Part shown: positions 1-8,511 of the stretch, one piece after another
Numbering within the stretch: the stretch's first letter is position 1
How the letters are laid out: each line of letters starts with the position of its first letter
DNA from: Hyphomicrobiaceae bacterium
GTDB taxonomy: Bacteria; Pseudomonadota; Alphaproteobacteria; Rhizobiales; Hyphomicrobiaceae
DNA: 56,516 bases
Reading direction: 5' to 3'
NCBI GenBank assembly: GCA_025359185.1
Contig: JANYHF010000095.1
Span: forward strand, 1 to 56,516
The notes under the pieces: generated by a model
What the model was told of the DNA's origin: nothing
The model's database searches: none
Seen by the model: the letters and a program-made list of their open reading frames with translations, nothing else
Program-made: the position numbers and the translations under genes

Positions 1-1
1 C

Positions 2-148
2 CGCCTCGAATTGGAACTGGAAAAAGCGCGCAAGACCGATCCCACCGAGCGCGCCAGACGCATTCTCGAACGCTACACCTTGGACGGTGCGGAAAATGCG
101 ATGCGATTGAGCCAGTCGCGCTTGTGCTCCAAGGACGGCCCAACGCCG
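2..148 (+). CDS. possible 3' end of an unidentified gene (partial)
   Basis: An open frame enters from the left edge and stops at 146-148. It would encode a charged, probably helical tail beginning RLELELEKARKTDPTERARR. Its last part overlaps the 3' end of the convergent integrase by about 75 bases. The composition looks coding-like, but I cannot name a family. If real, it is island cargo next to the integrase. It could also be a chance frame. Confidence 0.25.
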
Positions 149-1416
149 TAGCGCGGCCGCGACCACTTGTGCCCCATCAGACAGGCGATGATCTTGTCCG
201 GCGCATCGACCGCCGTCAGCCGGTCCTCGAAGGTATGCCGCAAGGAATAGAGCGACTGCCCCGGCTCGGGTCGCAGGCCACGCGCGTCCATGGCCTTGTT
301 GACCAGCGCCGAGAGACTGTCTGCCTTGTCGCGATACCTCGGAAAGCCGTCCGGCTGCTCACGCATGGCCTTCAAAGCAACGCCCACTAGAGGAATGTCG
401 CGCCTTGACTCATCGGTCTTCAACTCACGGCCGTCGGCGAGTACGGAGATATACGGAACTTCGGCATCAAGATGAATCGTCTCGCATGTCAGCGCGATAG
501 CCTCCGACAATCTCAGTCCGGTCTCGGCGATGAGATAGAGCACCCGCCGGGCCTCCGGATTGAGGTCCTGAAACATTCCGTCGGCCAGGATGCGGCTTTG
601 AACAAAGTCCGGCGGAAAGGCGAGCCGTTGACCATCCTTGCCGCCGCTGATGCGGACGCGGTCGAAGATCGACGGAACATTCAGTTGCCGGCTCTCATTG
701 ATGGCGCGGAACATGCCGCTGATGTGACCGATATACTTGTTTGCAGTCCCGATCTCGACTTCACCCGCCACGACCCGATCCTGCCAATGCGACCGCAACT
801 TCAAAGCATCGGCGCGGGTCAGTGAGGTGAGCGCACGATTTCCAATCAGGTCAACGAAGACCTTGACGGCTGTTTCCTTGCCCACTCGCCACTTCTTCCG
901 TTGGCGGTCGGATTTGGCCGTCACGGTCGCTCGTACGATATCCTCGTAGTCCTCGAACATGGTCGCGGTCATCACGTCCGGTGGTCTCTCGCCGCCGAGC
1001 ACGGCACTCACCTCGGCTGGCTTGGCCGTCGTGCCGCGCAAGATCACCGTCTCGAACCGGCGTAGCATATCTTCGATCGGCAATTGGCTCGCCGCCTCGG
1101 CCGCCGGAACATAGGCCAGTCCAAGCGCGCGCGCACTTGAACAGGCCTGCTGATAGCGAGCCTCTGCGTCGGCGTCTTTGCCGCTGCGCTTGTCGTTCCA
1201 ATAGCGGGCGAGGTTTCGGTCTAGCCGAGCCACGACCTCGCCGGCCCTGACGCCGCGCGGATCGTCGGCAACTCTTATGCCGGTGCTGATGCGAACTGGG
1301 TTCCTACGGTCGAACGGCACAAATTCCCTGGGCACCCGGCGCACTAGGAACCAGAACCCATTGTGCCTGTTTGGACGCGCGGCGGCGGACGGACGGCCCA
1401 TAATTTGTTGCCCCAT
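73..1416 (-). CDS. tyrosine recombinase / phage-type integrase
   Basis: Site-specific recombinase of the tyrosine (phage integrase) family, about 447 aa. The N-terminal part (FWFLVRRVPREF, STGIR) resembles the DUF6538-type arm domain of proteobacterial island integrases. The C-terminal catalytic domain shows the first Arg in ETGLRLSEAIAL, the second Arg and a His in SLYSLRHTF (the usual HxxR His is Tyr), a further His in LMGHKW and a candidate nucleophilic Tyr in RPRYGVG. I prefer the ATG at 1416 because GAGG lies 8 bases upstream; a GTG at 1425 is the alternative. The gene starts about 90 bases from the 3' end of tRNA-Glu and points away from it, the classic arrangement for an island inserted at a tRNA. 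The island would extend left out of the window. No truncation is visible. Confidence 0.9.
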   Translation of the reverse strand: MGQQIMGRPSAAARPNRHNGFWFLVRRVPREFVPFDRRNPVRISTGIRVADDPRGVRAGEVVARLDRNLARYWNDKRSGKDADAEARYQQACSSARALGLAYVPAAEAASQLPIEDMLRRFETVILRGTTAKPAEVSAVLGGERPPDVMTATMFEDYEDIVRATVTAKSDRQRKKWRVGKETAVKVFVDLIGNRALTSLTRADALKLRSHWQDRVVAGEVEIGTANKYIGHISGMFRAINESRQLNVPSIFDRVRISGGKDGQRLAFPPDFVQSRILADGMFQDLNPEARRVLYLIAETGLRLSEAIALTCETIHLDAEVPYISVLADGRELKTDESRRDIPLVGVALKAMREQPDGFPRYRDKADSLSALVNKAMDARGLRPEPGQSLYSLRHTFEDRLTAVDAPDKIIACLMGHKWSRPRYGVGPSLEHKRDWLNRIAFSAPSKV

Positions 1417-1506
1417 TTGTTGCACCTCAGATCGCCTTTTGCGTCGAGTGCGGAGCCGATTATCTCAGAAAAATATGCAATTTCAAGGCATTATAAAATG
1501 TTAATC

Positions 1507-1581
1507 TGGCGCTCCCTACGGGAGTCGAACCCGTCTTTCAAGAATGAAAATCTCGCGTCCTAACCGATAGACGAAGGGAGC
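1507..1581 (-). tRNA. tRNA-Glu (anticodon TTC)
   Basis: The minus strand folds as a complete 75-nt tRNA. The acceptor stem is GCTCCCT (1575-1581) paired with AGGGAGC (complement of 1511-1517), followed by discriminator G and an encoded CCA (1507-1509). The anticodon stem CGAGA/TCTTG closes the loop TTTTCAT with anticodon TTC, and the T arm carries GGTTCGACTCC. The 3' end faces the integrase gene, so it is the probable attachment site of the island. Confidence 0.96.
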
Positions 1582-1682
1582 GTCCTAGTCTGCGTGACCC
1601 AGCGGTGTATAGACGGGTTTGCAGCATCTCGCAACGCTTGGCTGCGGGCCGGGCGGCACGTGGGGCTGCGGCACGCCGCCTC

Positions 1683-3530
1683 TCATGGTTTACGCGGATC
1701 TGCGACGTCTTCGATGGTAAATTCGATCTTTTCACGGCCGCCCCAGGTGTCGCGGCGCAGGGACCCGCAGAAGTGCAGGGGCATTCCGCCAACGCTCGAC
1801 TGGATCAGTTCGCCCAGCGGCTGGCCGACGGCGCGGAAGGCGACGCCTTCGAGTTTGGAGCCGTCACCCGCTTCGATGGTCACGCGCAGGTGCGCTTCGC
1901 CCATGACGCGCGCGCCTTTCACGCGGTGCGCCGGGAACACGAAGCGCGGCGTGGGGTTGCCCTGACCGAAGGGCCCGGCTTGCTCGATCTGGTTAAGGAG
2001 GTCTAGCGTGACGCTGTTGGGGGTAAGCGCGCCGTCGATATCGAGGGTGGCGGTGCCCCGATGGTCCGCGACGCTTTCGGCGAGCCGCTTTTGCAGGAAC
2101 GACGTGAGCGCCTCATATTTGTCTTTGCTCACCGTAAGTCCAGCCGCCATGGCGTGGCCACCGCCCTTAAGGAGCAGCCCGGCCTCGACCGCCGCGCGCA
2201 CCGCTCCACCGATATCGACGCCAGCGATGGAGCGCAAGCTGCCGGTGCCCTCGCGCTCCGTCTGCCAGGCGATGACGCAGCTCGGGCGCTGGAACCGGTC
2301 GGTGAGGCGGCTGGCGACCAGGCCGACGAGGCCCTTATGCCAGTCAGGCGAACCGGAGATGAGAATGGGCAGATCGGGCGTGGCCATCAGCGTGTGTTCG
2401 GCCTCGGCGAGCGCGGCCTCCAGCATCGCGGCTTCGATGGTCTTGCGCTCGCGGTTGTGCTTGTCAAGTTTGGCCGCGATGGACCCGGCCTCGATCAGAT
2501 CATCCGTCGCCAGAAGGCGCGCGCCGAGGCCGGCATCACCGACGCGCCCGCCCGCATTGATGCGCGGCCCGAGCACAAAGCCGAGGTGATAGGGGTTGGG
2601 CACCTCTTTCATGCCGGCGGCGTCGGCCAGCGCCTTGAGGCCCACATTGCGGCGCTGTTTCATGACTTTCAGGCCTTGGGCGACATAGGCGCGGTTGAGG
2701 CCTTCGAGCGGGACAACGTCGCAGACGGTGGCCAGCGCCACGATGTCGAGCCATTCGAGGAGAGGCGGCTGGGGCGTACCTGATTTGTAGAAGCCGCGCT
2801 CGCGGAGCGTTCTTGTCGTCGCAACCAAGAGCAGGAATACGACGCCAGCGGCGCAGAGGTTGCCGAGGCCCGACACGTCGTCCTGACGGTTGGGATTTAC
2901 TACGGCGTGCACGTCTGGCAGCACCGCATCGGCCTGATGGTGGTCGATGACGATGATCTCGCAGCCGGTGTTTTTGGCCACCGCAAGGGGCGCGTGCGAG
3001 GTGGTGCCGCAATCGACGGCGACGATGAGCTTGGCGCCTTCTTTGATCAGCGTACCGATGGCTGCGGCGTTGGGGCCGTAGCCTTCGAGCAGCCGGTCGG
3101 GGATGTAGATGCGGCTTGGCCGTCCGTGGGCGCAGAGAAAGCGGGCGATCAGGGCGGAGGATGATCCACCGTCCACGTCGTAATCGCCGAAAATGGCGAC
3201 CGGTTCGCCGGTTTCGATGGCTTTGGCAAACCGCAGCGCCGCCTTGTCCATGTCGCGCAGGATCGACGGGTCCGGCATACATTCCTTCAGCGACGGATTG
3301 AGCAGCACCGGGATGTTGTCCAGCGTGCCACCCCGTGCCGCCAGCACGCGCCCGAGCAGGTCCGGCAGCCCATGCCGCTGCGAGATGGCCGTCGCGAGAT
3401 TGATGCCGGCCGCGTCCAGCCGGTTGCGCCAGGTCAGGCCACGCGCGGACGATTTCACGCCAAGAAACGTGTCCGGCGCGAGCGTACCTTCAAAGCCCGC
3501 AGGCATCCGGCGTAGAGCAGCGGTTTTCAT
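1683..3530 (-). CDS. recJ: single-stranded-DNA-specific exonuclease RecJ
   Basis: 5'-3' single-strand DNA exonuclease used in recombinational and mismatch repair; 615 aa, normal length. The DHH phosphoesterase core is visible: DYDVDG at residues 116-121 and DHH at 196-198, both metal-binding motifs, followed by the DHHA1 segment with KGGGHAMAAG around residue 450. The C-terminal OB-like domain (RFVFPAHRVKGARVMG) is present. The protein begins MKTAALRRMPAGFEG. It is the first gene on the chromosomal side of the tRNA-Glu, with its 3' end about 100 bases from the tRNA 5' end. In many alphaproteobacteria recJ lies close to glpX and hom, as here. Confidence 0.95.
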   Translation of the reverse strand: MKTAALRRMPAGFEGTLAPDTFLGVKSSARGLTWRNRLDAAGINLATAISQRHGLPDLLGRVLAARGGTLDNIPVLLNPSLKECMPDPSILRDMDKAALRFAKAIETGEPVAIFGDYDVDGGSSSALIARFLCAHGRPSRIYIPDRLLEGYGPNAAAIGTLIKEGAKLIVAVDCGTTSHAPLAVAKNTGCEIIVIDHHQADAVLPDVHAVVNPNRQDDVSGLGNLCAAGVVFLLLVATTRTLRERGFYKSGTPQPPLLEWLDIVALATVCDVVPLEGLNRAYVAQGLKVMKQRRNVGLKALADAAGMKEVPNPYHLGFVLGPRINAGGRVGDAGLGARLLATDDLIEAGSIAAKLDKHNRERKTIEAAMLEAALAEAEHTLMATPDLPILISGSPDWHKGLVGLVASRLTDRFQRPSCVIAWQTEREGTGSLRSIAGVDIGGAVRAAVEAGLLLKGGGHAMAAGLTVSKDKYEALTSFLQKRLAESVADHRGTATLDIDGALTPNSVTLDLLNQIEQAGPFGQGNPTPRFVFPAHRVKGARVMGEAHLRVTIEAGDGSKLEGVAFRAVGQPLGELIQSSVGGMPLHFCGSLRRDTWGGREKIEFTIEDVADPRKP

Positions 3531-3780
3531 TTGTCGTCAGTTCCCCAGCCCACGCAGATCCAGCATCCCCACTCCCCGTCCTTCACGCGGAGAGGGAGCT
3601 GAGTGCGATTCGTCGTGAGGAGACGTTGCGCCGATTGGTGGCAGTTGCAAGCAAGGTTGCAGATACGGCGCGGGCCATCCACACTGATGGCGAAGAACCG
3701 ATCATCACTGAGGCCGCAGCAAACCGGCCGCTGATGCCGACAAACGGCTCATCGAGCGTATTTATGCAGACTGCGCCCCC

Positions 3781-4551
3781 TCAAATCCCGCCATACCACT
3801 GATAGCCCCGGTCTTCCCAGAAGCCGCCGTTGCCGCCGCCGATTTTTTCGAAGCCGGTGACGGCTTCGATCTTCATCAGGTATTTGGCCATTTTATAGCC
3901 GAGCTGGCGTTCTACGCGCAGCCGCAGTGGGGCGCCGTGGGGGACCGTGAGGGCGGCGTTGTTCATGTCGTAGGCGAGGAGGGTCTGGGGGTGGAAGGCG
4001 TCAACCAGATCGACGGACTCGTAGTATTGGCCGGAGCCGTCGAGCGTCTGTTCGAAGGCGTCGGCGCAGTAGAAGACGATGAACTTGGCGCTGCTCTTCA
4101 GGCCCGCGCGCTTCAACACTTCGCCGAGCGGCACTCCGCTCCATTTGCCGATGCAGCTCCAGCCCTCGACGCAATCATGGCGCGTGATCTGGGTGCGGGA
4201 CGGCAGCGCGCGCAGGTCATTGAGCGACAGGCGCAAGGGCGTGTCGACCAGGCCGCCGACTTCGAGCCGCCAATCGGCGAAATGGCCCTGTACCAGCTTT
4301 TTATAGGCCGCTTCGCGCGGATCGGTGCTGCCGTTGGCGCGGAACGTGGGAGAGAGCGACGATTCTGGAAACTCGGGCGCGAGTTTTGCCCCTGCGAGCA
4401 GCCCGCGCTGCGCCGTTCTGGTGAGCGCCTCGGCGCTGCCCAGCGCGTCCCACCAGCTGGAGGCCATGGCGGCGCGCCCGCCGAGCGTCACGCCCACGAG
4501 GCTGGCCGCAGCTCCCGCGATCAGACGTCTACGATCTATGTGGATCGTCAT
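3781..4551 (-). CDS. Tat-exported molybdopterin-dependent oxidoreductase, sulfite-oxidase family
   Basis: A 256-aa protein with a twin-arginine type signal (RRRLIAGAAASLVG, residues 7-20), so it is probably folded in the cytoplasm and exported. The core is the oxidoreductase molybdopterin-binding domain. HDCVEGWSC (about residues 125-133) contains the likely Mo-ligating Cys127, and VPHGAPLRLRVERQLGYK is the typical C-terminal part of the domain. It resembles MsrP/YedY-like proteins, but the substrate cannot be told from sequence. It overlaps by 23 bases with the upstream membrane cytochrome b gene, which very likely supplies electrons or anchors it, as in the MsrPQ arrangement (although the cytochrome here is of the b561 type, not MsrQ). 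Confidence 0.88.
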   Translation of the reverse strand: MTIHIDRRRLIAGAAASLVGVTLGGRAAMASSWWDALGSAEALTRTAQRGLLAGAKLAPEFPESSLSPTFRANGSTDPREAAYKKLVQGHFADWRLEVGGLVDTPLRLSLNDLRALPSRTQITRHDCVEGWSCIGKWSGVPLGEVLKRAGLKSSAKFIVFYCADAFEQTLDGSGQYYESVDLVDAFHPQTLLAYDMNNAALTVPHGAPLRLRVERQLGYKMAKYLMKIEAVTGFEKIGGGNGGFWEDRGYQWYGGI

Positions 4552-5398
4552 GGCGGACGGCCTCCTTTTGGATCGCGTACCAGCCGGTGATCATGGAGCG
4601 CATATTGTTCCAAGTGCCCGACAGGACCACCATGGCGACGTGGACGATGACAAAACCGAGCACCAGGAAGGCGCAGATGAAATGCACGGTGCGCGCGGTC
4701 TGACGGCCGCCAAAGAGATCGGCGAGGTTGGGAAAGGCGGCGTCGAGGCCCGGCGACATGGTAAGGCCGGCAAGAATGAGCAGGGGAATGACGATGAACA
4801 GCATGAGCACGTAAGTGAGGCGTTGCAGCACGTTGTAGTGGCGTGCCTCCTCACCATGGGCAAAGTTCAGGCGCGCATGTTCGCGGATGGAGGCACCAAT
4901 CGTGCGCAACTGCGCGCGGGTCGGTATGAGATCGCGCTGCACATGCCTCGTCCACAGGCTGTAGGCGAGATAGGCGAGGCCATTGAGCACCAGCAGCCAG
5001 GCAAAAAAGAAGTGCCACCGCCGCCCGCCGCCGAGGTCCTGGTTGGACGGAAGGACCGACCAGCTGGGAAAGGCGTGGCTGTCCGTGCCGCCGGCCGAAA
5101 GGCCAAGCAGGCCAGTTGTGTTGAATGTCACGCTGCCGATCTTCGTCACGCCGATGGTATGGCCATCCTTCTCCTGCGTCGTGATGAGTAGCGCCGGATG
5201 CTCGAAATCCGAGATGGCGCCAAAATACAGCGCCGGATGGGCGTTGAATATCTGCAGGCCGCTCATCAGCAGGATGGCCATGGAGATGACGCCGATCCAG
5301 TGGGTGACGCGGATGACCAGCCGGTGGCGGTAAAACAGGTAGGAGCCGCTATCGTTCGCGTTGGCAGCGGCAGGGAGTGCTGTTGGAGTGTGCGACAT
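4529..5398 (-). CDS. membrane cytochrome b561-type subunit
   Basis: An integral membrane cytochrome of the b561/Ni-Fe-hydrogenase cytochrome b type, about 289 aa. Several hydrophobic helices are visible: VTHWIGVISMAILLMSGLQI near the N-terminus, the segment starting RWHFFFAWLLVLNGLAYLAY, LMLFIVIPLLILAGL, and a last one with FICAFLVLGFVIVHVAMVVL. His residues in the first, second and last helices are candidate haem ligands. I prefer the ATG at 5398, which has CAGGT just upstream, over an ATG at 5419 without a ribosome site. The 3' end overlaps the molybdenum oxidoreductase gene by 23 bases, indicating translational coupling. The likely role is electron exchange between the quinone pool and that periplasmic enzyme. 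Confidence 0.88.
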   Translation of the reverse strand: MSHTPTALPAAANANDSGSYLFYRHRLVIRVTHWIGVISMAILLMSGLQIFNAHPALYFGAISDFEHPALLITTQEKDGHTIGVTKIGSVTFNTTGLLGLSAGGTDSHAFPSWSVLPSNQDLGGGRRWHFFFAWLLVLNGLAYLAYSLWTRHVQRDLIPTRAQLRTIGASIREHARLNFAHGEEARHYNVLQRLTYVLMLFIVIPLLILAGLTMSPGLDAAFPNLADLFGGRQTARTVHFICAFLVLGFVIVHVAMVVLSGTWNNMRSMITGWYAIQKEAVRHDDPHRS

Positions 5399-5513
5399 GA
5401 CCTGCCCAGGGTTTTGCATCAGCTAGTTACGGCCACGCACCCGATTGGTTTTGCGCCAGAGTTCACGTTGTCGTGATGGCGAGAGGACGATCGGGGCCGC
5501 CGCTCCCGTTCGC

Positions 5514-6515
5514 TCACCCCAGCCCGCCTGGCGGCATTCCGCCTGGGAACCCGTGCTTGGTCTTGATCCAGCGCACGGTCCTGGTGGCGCTGCGCATTAC
5601 CACAGTCTCGGTGTGGATGCCGCCGCGTTTGAATTTGACGCCACTAAGCAAAGACCCGTCGGTCACGCCGGTTGCGGCAAAGAACACGTCGCCAGAGGCC
5701 AAATCCATCGTGAAATACTTGCGTTTGATATCCTTCACGCCCATCGCCTCGGCGCGGCGGTAGTCGTCGTCCTTCAACGGGTGCAGGCGGGCTTGGATCT
5801 GCCCGCCAATGCAACGCAGCGCCGCCGCCGCCAGTACACCTTCGGGCGCGCCGCCGGTGCCGAAATAGATGTCGATGCCGGTCTGTTCAGGGTCCGTGAC
5901 ATCGATCACGCCAGCGATGTCACCATCCACGATCAGCCTTATTGCGGCCCCTGTACGGCGTATGCTTTCGATGATCGCGGCGTGGCGTGGGCGGTCCAGC
6001 ACACACGCCGTGATGTCGCCGATGGGCACGCCCTTCGACCGCGCCAGGCTGTCGATATTGTCCGCGGGGCTTGCATCCAGGTCCACCGTGCCGTCAGGGT
6101 AATTCGGGCCGATGGCGAGCTTGTTCATATAGAGGTCGGGCGCGTGCAGCAGGCTTCCGGATTCCGCCATCGCCAGCACCGCCAGCGAGTTCGGCATGGC
6201 CTTGGCGCAGATCGTCGTGCATTCCAGCGGATCGACGGCGATATCGACGGCTGGACCGTTCTTGGTGCCGACCTCCTCACCGATATAGAGCATCGGCGCT
6301 TCGTCGCGCTCGCCCTCGCCGATGACGATGCGGCCGGCGATGTTGAGCTTGTTCAGCTCACGGCGCATGGCATCGACGGCGGCTTGATCCGCCGCCATCT
6401 CATTGCCGCGCCCGCGCTGACGCGCCGCAGCGATAGCCGCCTGTTCGGTGACACGGACGATTTCGAGCGTGAGCGCACGGTCGAGGCGGGTGGGGTTGGC
6501 CGAGTCTTTCAGCAT
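5514..6515 (-). CDS. glpX: fructose-1,6-bisphosphatase, class II (GlpX)
   Basis: Hydrolyses fructose-1,6-bisphosphate (in some alphaproteobacteria also sedoheptulose bisphosphate) in gluconeogenesis. It is 333 aa, normal for the GlpX family. Visible family motifs include GEGERDEAPMLYIGE (metal and substrate site), DPLECTT, and FGTGGAPEGVLAAAAL. The start is the ATG at 6515, preceded by AGGAGA; an open frame continues upstream, but that extension (RGCRVEPTSYIPSS) does not look like part of the enzyme. It lies between hom and the cytochrome/molybdenum pair on the same strand, 175 bases downstream of hom. Confidence 0.95.
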   Translation of the reverse strand: MLKDSANPTRLDRALTLEIVRVTEQAAIAAARQRGRGNEMAADQAAVDAMRRELNKLNIAGRIVIGEGERDEAPMLYIGEEVGTKNGPAVDIAVDPLECTTICAKAMPNSLAVLAMAESGSLLHAPDLYMNKLAIGPNYPDGTVDLDASPADNIDSLARSKGVPIGDITACVLDRPRHAAIIESIRRTGAAIRLIVDGDIAGVIDVTDPEQTGIDIYFGTGGAPEGVLAAAALRCIGGQIQARLHPLKDDDYRRAEAMGVKDIKRKYFTMDLASGDVFFAATGVTDGSLLSGVKFKRGGIHTETVVMRSATRTVRWIKTKHGFPGGMPPGGLG

Positions 6516-6690
6516 GGCAGTCTCCTGAAGATGGTGGACGAACCGGATGGACCTTGCGAGACACAGGCAGATCGAGAATGCGGAGAGATCTGTGGACCCA
6601 CATACCCTTCGCCCTGCCCCGGCGACGACTTGCGGTTCGTGCGTCCCCTCGCCCCAATAGGAAGAGGGAATATATGAAGTGGGTTCAACC

Positions 6691-8001
6691 CTACACCCTC
6701 TCAATACGGATCATCTGCGGCTTCTCGTTCACATGGCCGTCGGCTTCGATCTTGTCGAGCGCGGTGCGGATCGCCTGCTCGGTGGTCTCGTGCGTGATCA
6801 TGATGACGGGGACCGGACCGCCGGTGGCGTTGCGGGTCTTCCTCTGGACGATGCTCTCCAGCGACACCGTCTGCTCGGCCATGCGCGTGGTAATGGCAGC
6901 AAACGCGCCGGGCTTATCGTACACGGACAGTCGCACATAGTAACCGCCCGCGTGCGCCTTCAGCGCCGCTTGTCTGTAGGGCGCGAGCTTGGCGGCGGGC
7001 ACTCCGAAAGGCGGCGAGGTATCGCCCCGCGCGATGTCGATCAAATCGGCGACCACGGATGAGGCCGTCGCCCGCGCACCGGCGCCGGGACCAACCAGGG
7101 TCAGCGAGCCTGCATAGTCCGCATCGATGGCCACGCAGTTGGTGACGCCGTTCACCGCCGCGATGGCCGAGCCCACCGGCACCATGGTCGGGTGCACGCG
7201 CTGTTCGATGCCGGTTTCCGTGCGTTGCGCCACGCCGAGCAGCTTGATGCGATAGCCCAGTTCCTCGGCCGCCTCGATGTCGGCGGCGCGGATGCCCTCG
7301 ATACCCTCGATGTACACGTCCTTTAGCGACACCCGCGTGCCGAACGCCAAACTCGTCAGCACCGCGAGTTTGTGCGCCGTATCGAAGCCGCCGATATCGA
7401 ACGTGGGATCTGCCTCGGCGTAGCCCTTGGCCTGCGCCTCCGCCAGCACGTCCTCGAAGGTGCGTCCCTCGGCCTGCATCAGCGACAGAATGTAGTTGCA
7501 GGTGCCATTGAGGATGCCGGACACGCGCGCGATGCGGTTCGACGCCAAGCTCTCACGCAAGGCCTTGATGACCGGGATGCCGCCCGCGACGGCCGCCTCG
7601 AATTTCAGCGCAAGCCCTCGCTTTTCGGCCAGCACCGCCAGCCCAGCGCCATGATGCGCCAACAGCGCCTTGTTGGCCGTGACGACTGGCTTGCCCGCTT
7701 TCAACGCTGCTTCCACCGCGATCCGCGCCGGGCCTTCCTCGCCGCCGATGAGTTCGACGAACACGTCGACGACCGTCGCGTTGGCAACGGCCACGGCATC
7801 GGGCAGCCATGTGACCTGCGAAAGATCGACACCGCGATCCTTCTTGGCATCGCGCGCAGTGACGGCGGTGACGATGATCTCGCGGCCAAGCCGCAGCGCC
7901 AAGTCCTTGCGATGCTCCTGCAACAACTTGAGCACGCCACCGCCGACGGTGCCCAGGCCCGCAACGCCAACCCTGAGTGGACCGGACTTCGCTTCCGTCA
8001 T
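6691..8001 (-). CDS. hom: homoserine dehydrogenase
   Basis: NAD(P)-dependent reduction of aspartate semialdehyde to homoserine, the branch point to threonine and methionine; 436 aa. The order is the N-terminal nucleotide-binding fold (GVAGLGTVGGGVLKLL), the catalytic domain with TANKALLAHHG, GGIPVIKALRESL and GILNGTCNYIL, and a C-terminal ACT domain (YYVRLSVYDKPGAFAAIT) that normally gives threonine feedback control. The start at 8001 (MTEAKSG) is chosen because GAGGAG lies 6 bases upstream; an upstream ATG at 8013 overlaps this ribosome site. The 3' end is followed by glpX. Confidence 0.96.
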   Translation of the reverse strand: MTEAKSGPLRVGVAGLGTVGGGVLKLLQEHRKDLALRLGREIIVTAVTARDAKKDRGVDLSQVTWLPDAVAVANATVVDVFVELIGGEEGPARIAVEAALKAGKPVVTANKALLAHHGAGLAVLAEKRGLALKFEAAVAGGIPVIKALRESLASNRIARVSGILNGTCNYILSLMQAEGRTFEDVLAEAQAKGYAEADPTFDIGGFDTAHKLAVLTSLAFGTRVSLKDVYIEGIEGIRAADIEAAEELGYRIKLLGVAQRTETGIEQRVHPTMVPVGSAIAAVNGVTNCVAIDADYAGSLTLVGPGAGARATASSVVADLIDIARGDTSPPFGVPAAKLAPYRQAALKAHAGGYYVRLSVYDKPGAFAAITTRMAEQTVSLESIVQRKTRNATGGPVPVIMITHETTEQAIRTALDKIEADGHVNEKPQMIRIERV

Positions 8002-8166
8002 GGCGCTCCTCATGCCGCAAAATCGGCGATTCGCCGCTGAGGGAGTGTTATGGCTGGATTTGCGGGGAGGCGGAAGGGGCGGCGGTGAATTCGTGGGCCA
8101 CCGTGTTCGTCTGCTTAGCTTCGACCAAAGCAGTCAAGCTGGGTCGGCAATTGTCCCACAAAATCT

Positions 8167-8394
8167 CTACGGCACCTTTTTTGAGGGCTTCACCACCGCC
8201 GCAGGCTGCGCCGTCGTACCAGCCGCTGCTTGCGCCGCCGTCAATTCCTTGATTTTGGCTTGCTGTTCGGCGGGGGTCAGCGTCTGGTCGGCCAAGGGTT
8301 CAAGGCTAGGCAGCGTCGGGTAGGAGGCCTCGCTGGCGCAGCCGGCCAATGCGGCCAAAATTGCGCTCAACACCAAAATGCGTTGCAGACTCAT
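8167..8394 (-). CDS. small lipoprotein, function unknown
   Basis: A 75-aa protein with a lipoprotein signal: MSLQRILVLSAILAALAGC ends in a lipobox LAGC, with Cys19 as the acylated residue. The mature part is short and rich in Ala, Thr, Gln and Pro (LTPAEQQAKIKELTAAQAA), ending in a basic tail PSKKVP. It resembles the small lipoproteins often annotated only as hypothetical in Hyphomicrobiales. It lies between hom (same strand) and the divergent phaC. I cannot assign a function. Confidence 0.75.
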   Translation of the reverse strand: MSLQRILVLSAILAALAGCASEASYPTLPSLEPLADQTLTPAEQQAKIKELTAAQAAAGTTAQPAAVVKPSKKVP

Positions 8395-8511
8395 AGGCGC
8401 TGCGTCCCAAAAAGCGGTCTTTGCTGCAACGCAACACTGCGCTAGGACTTTGTCGAACGTATGAAGTGTGGCACCTGTCTACCAACCCCCTCCTGCTGAT
8501 ACGGCGAGTTC

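Noticed and set aside
3531-3780. possible small gene between recJ and the molybdenum oxidoreductase gene
   Set aside because: No frame with ribosome site or coding character; noncoding as far as I can see.
5445-6677. 410-codon plus-strand frame opposite glpX
   Set aside because: glpX on the minus strand carries all family motifs; the plus-strand frame has none.
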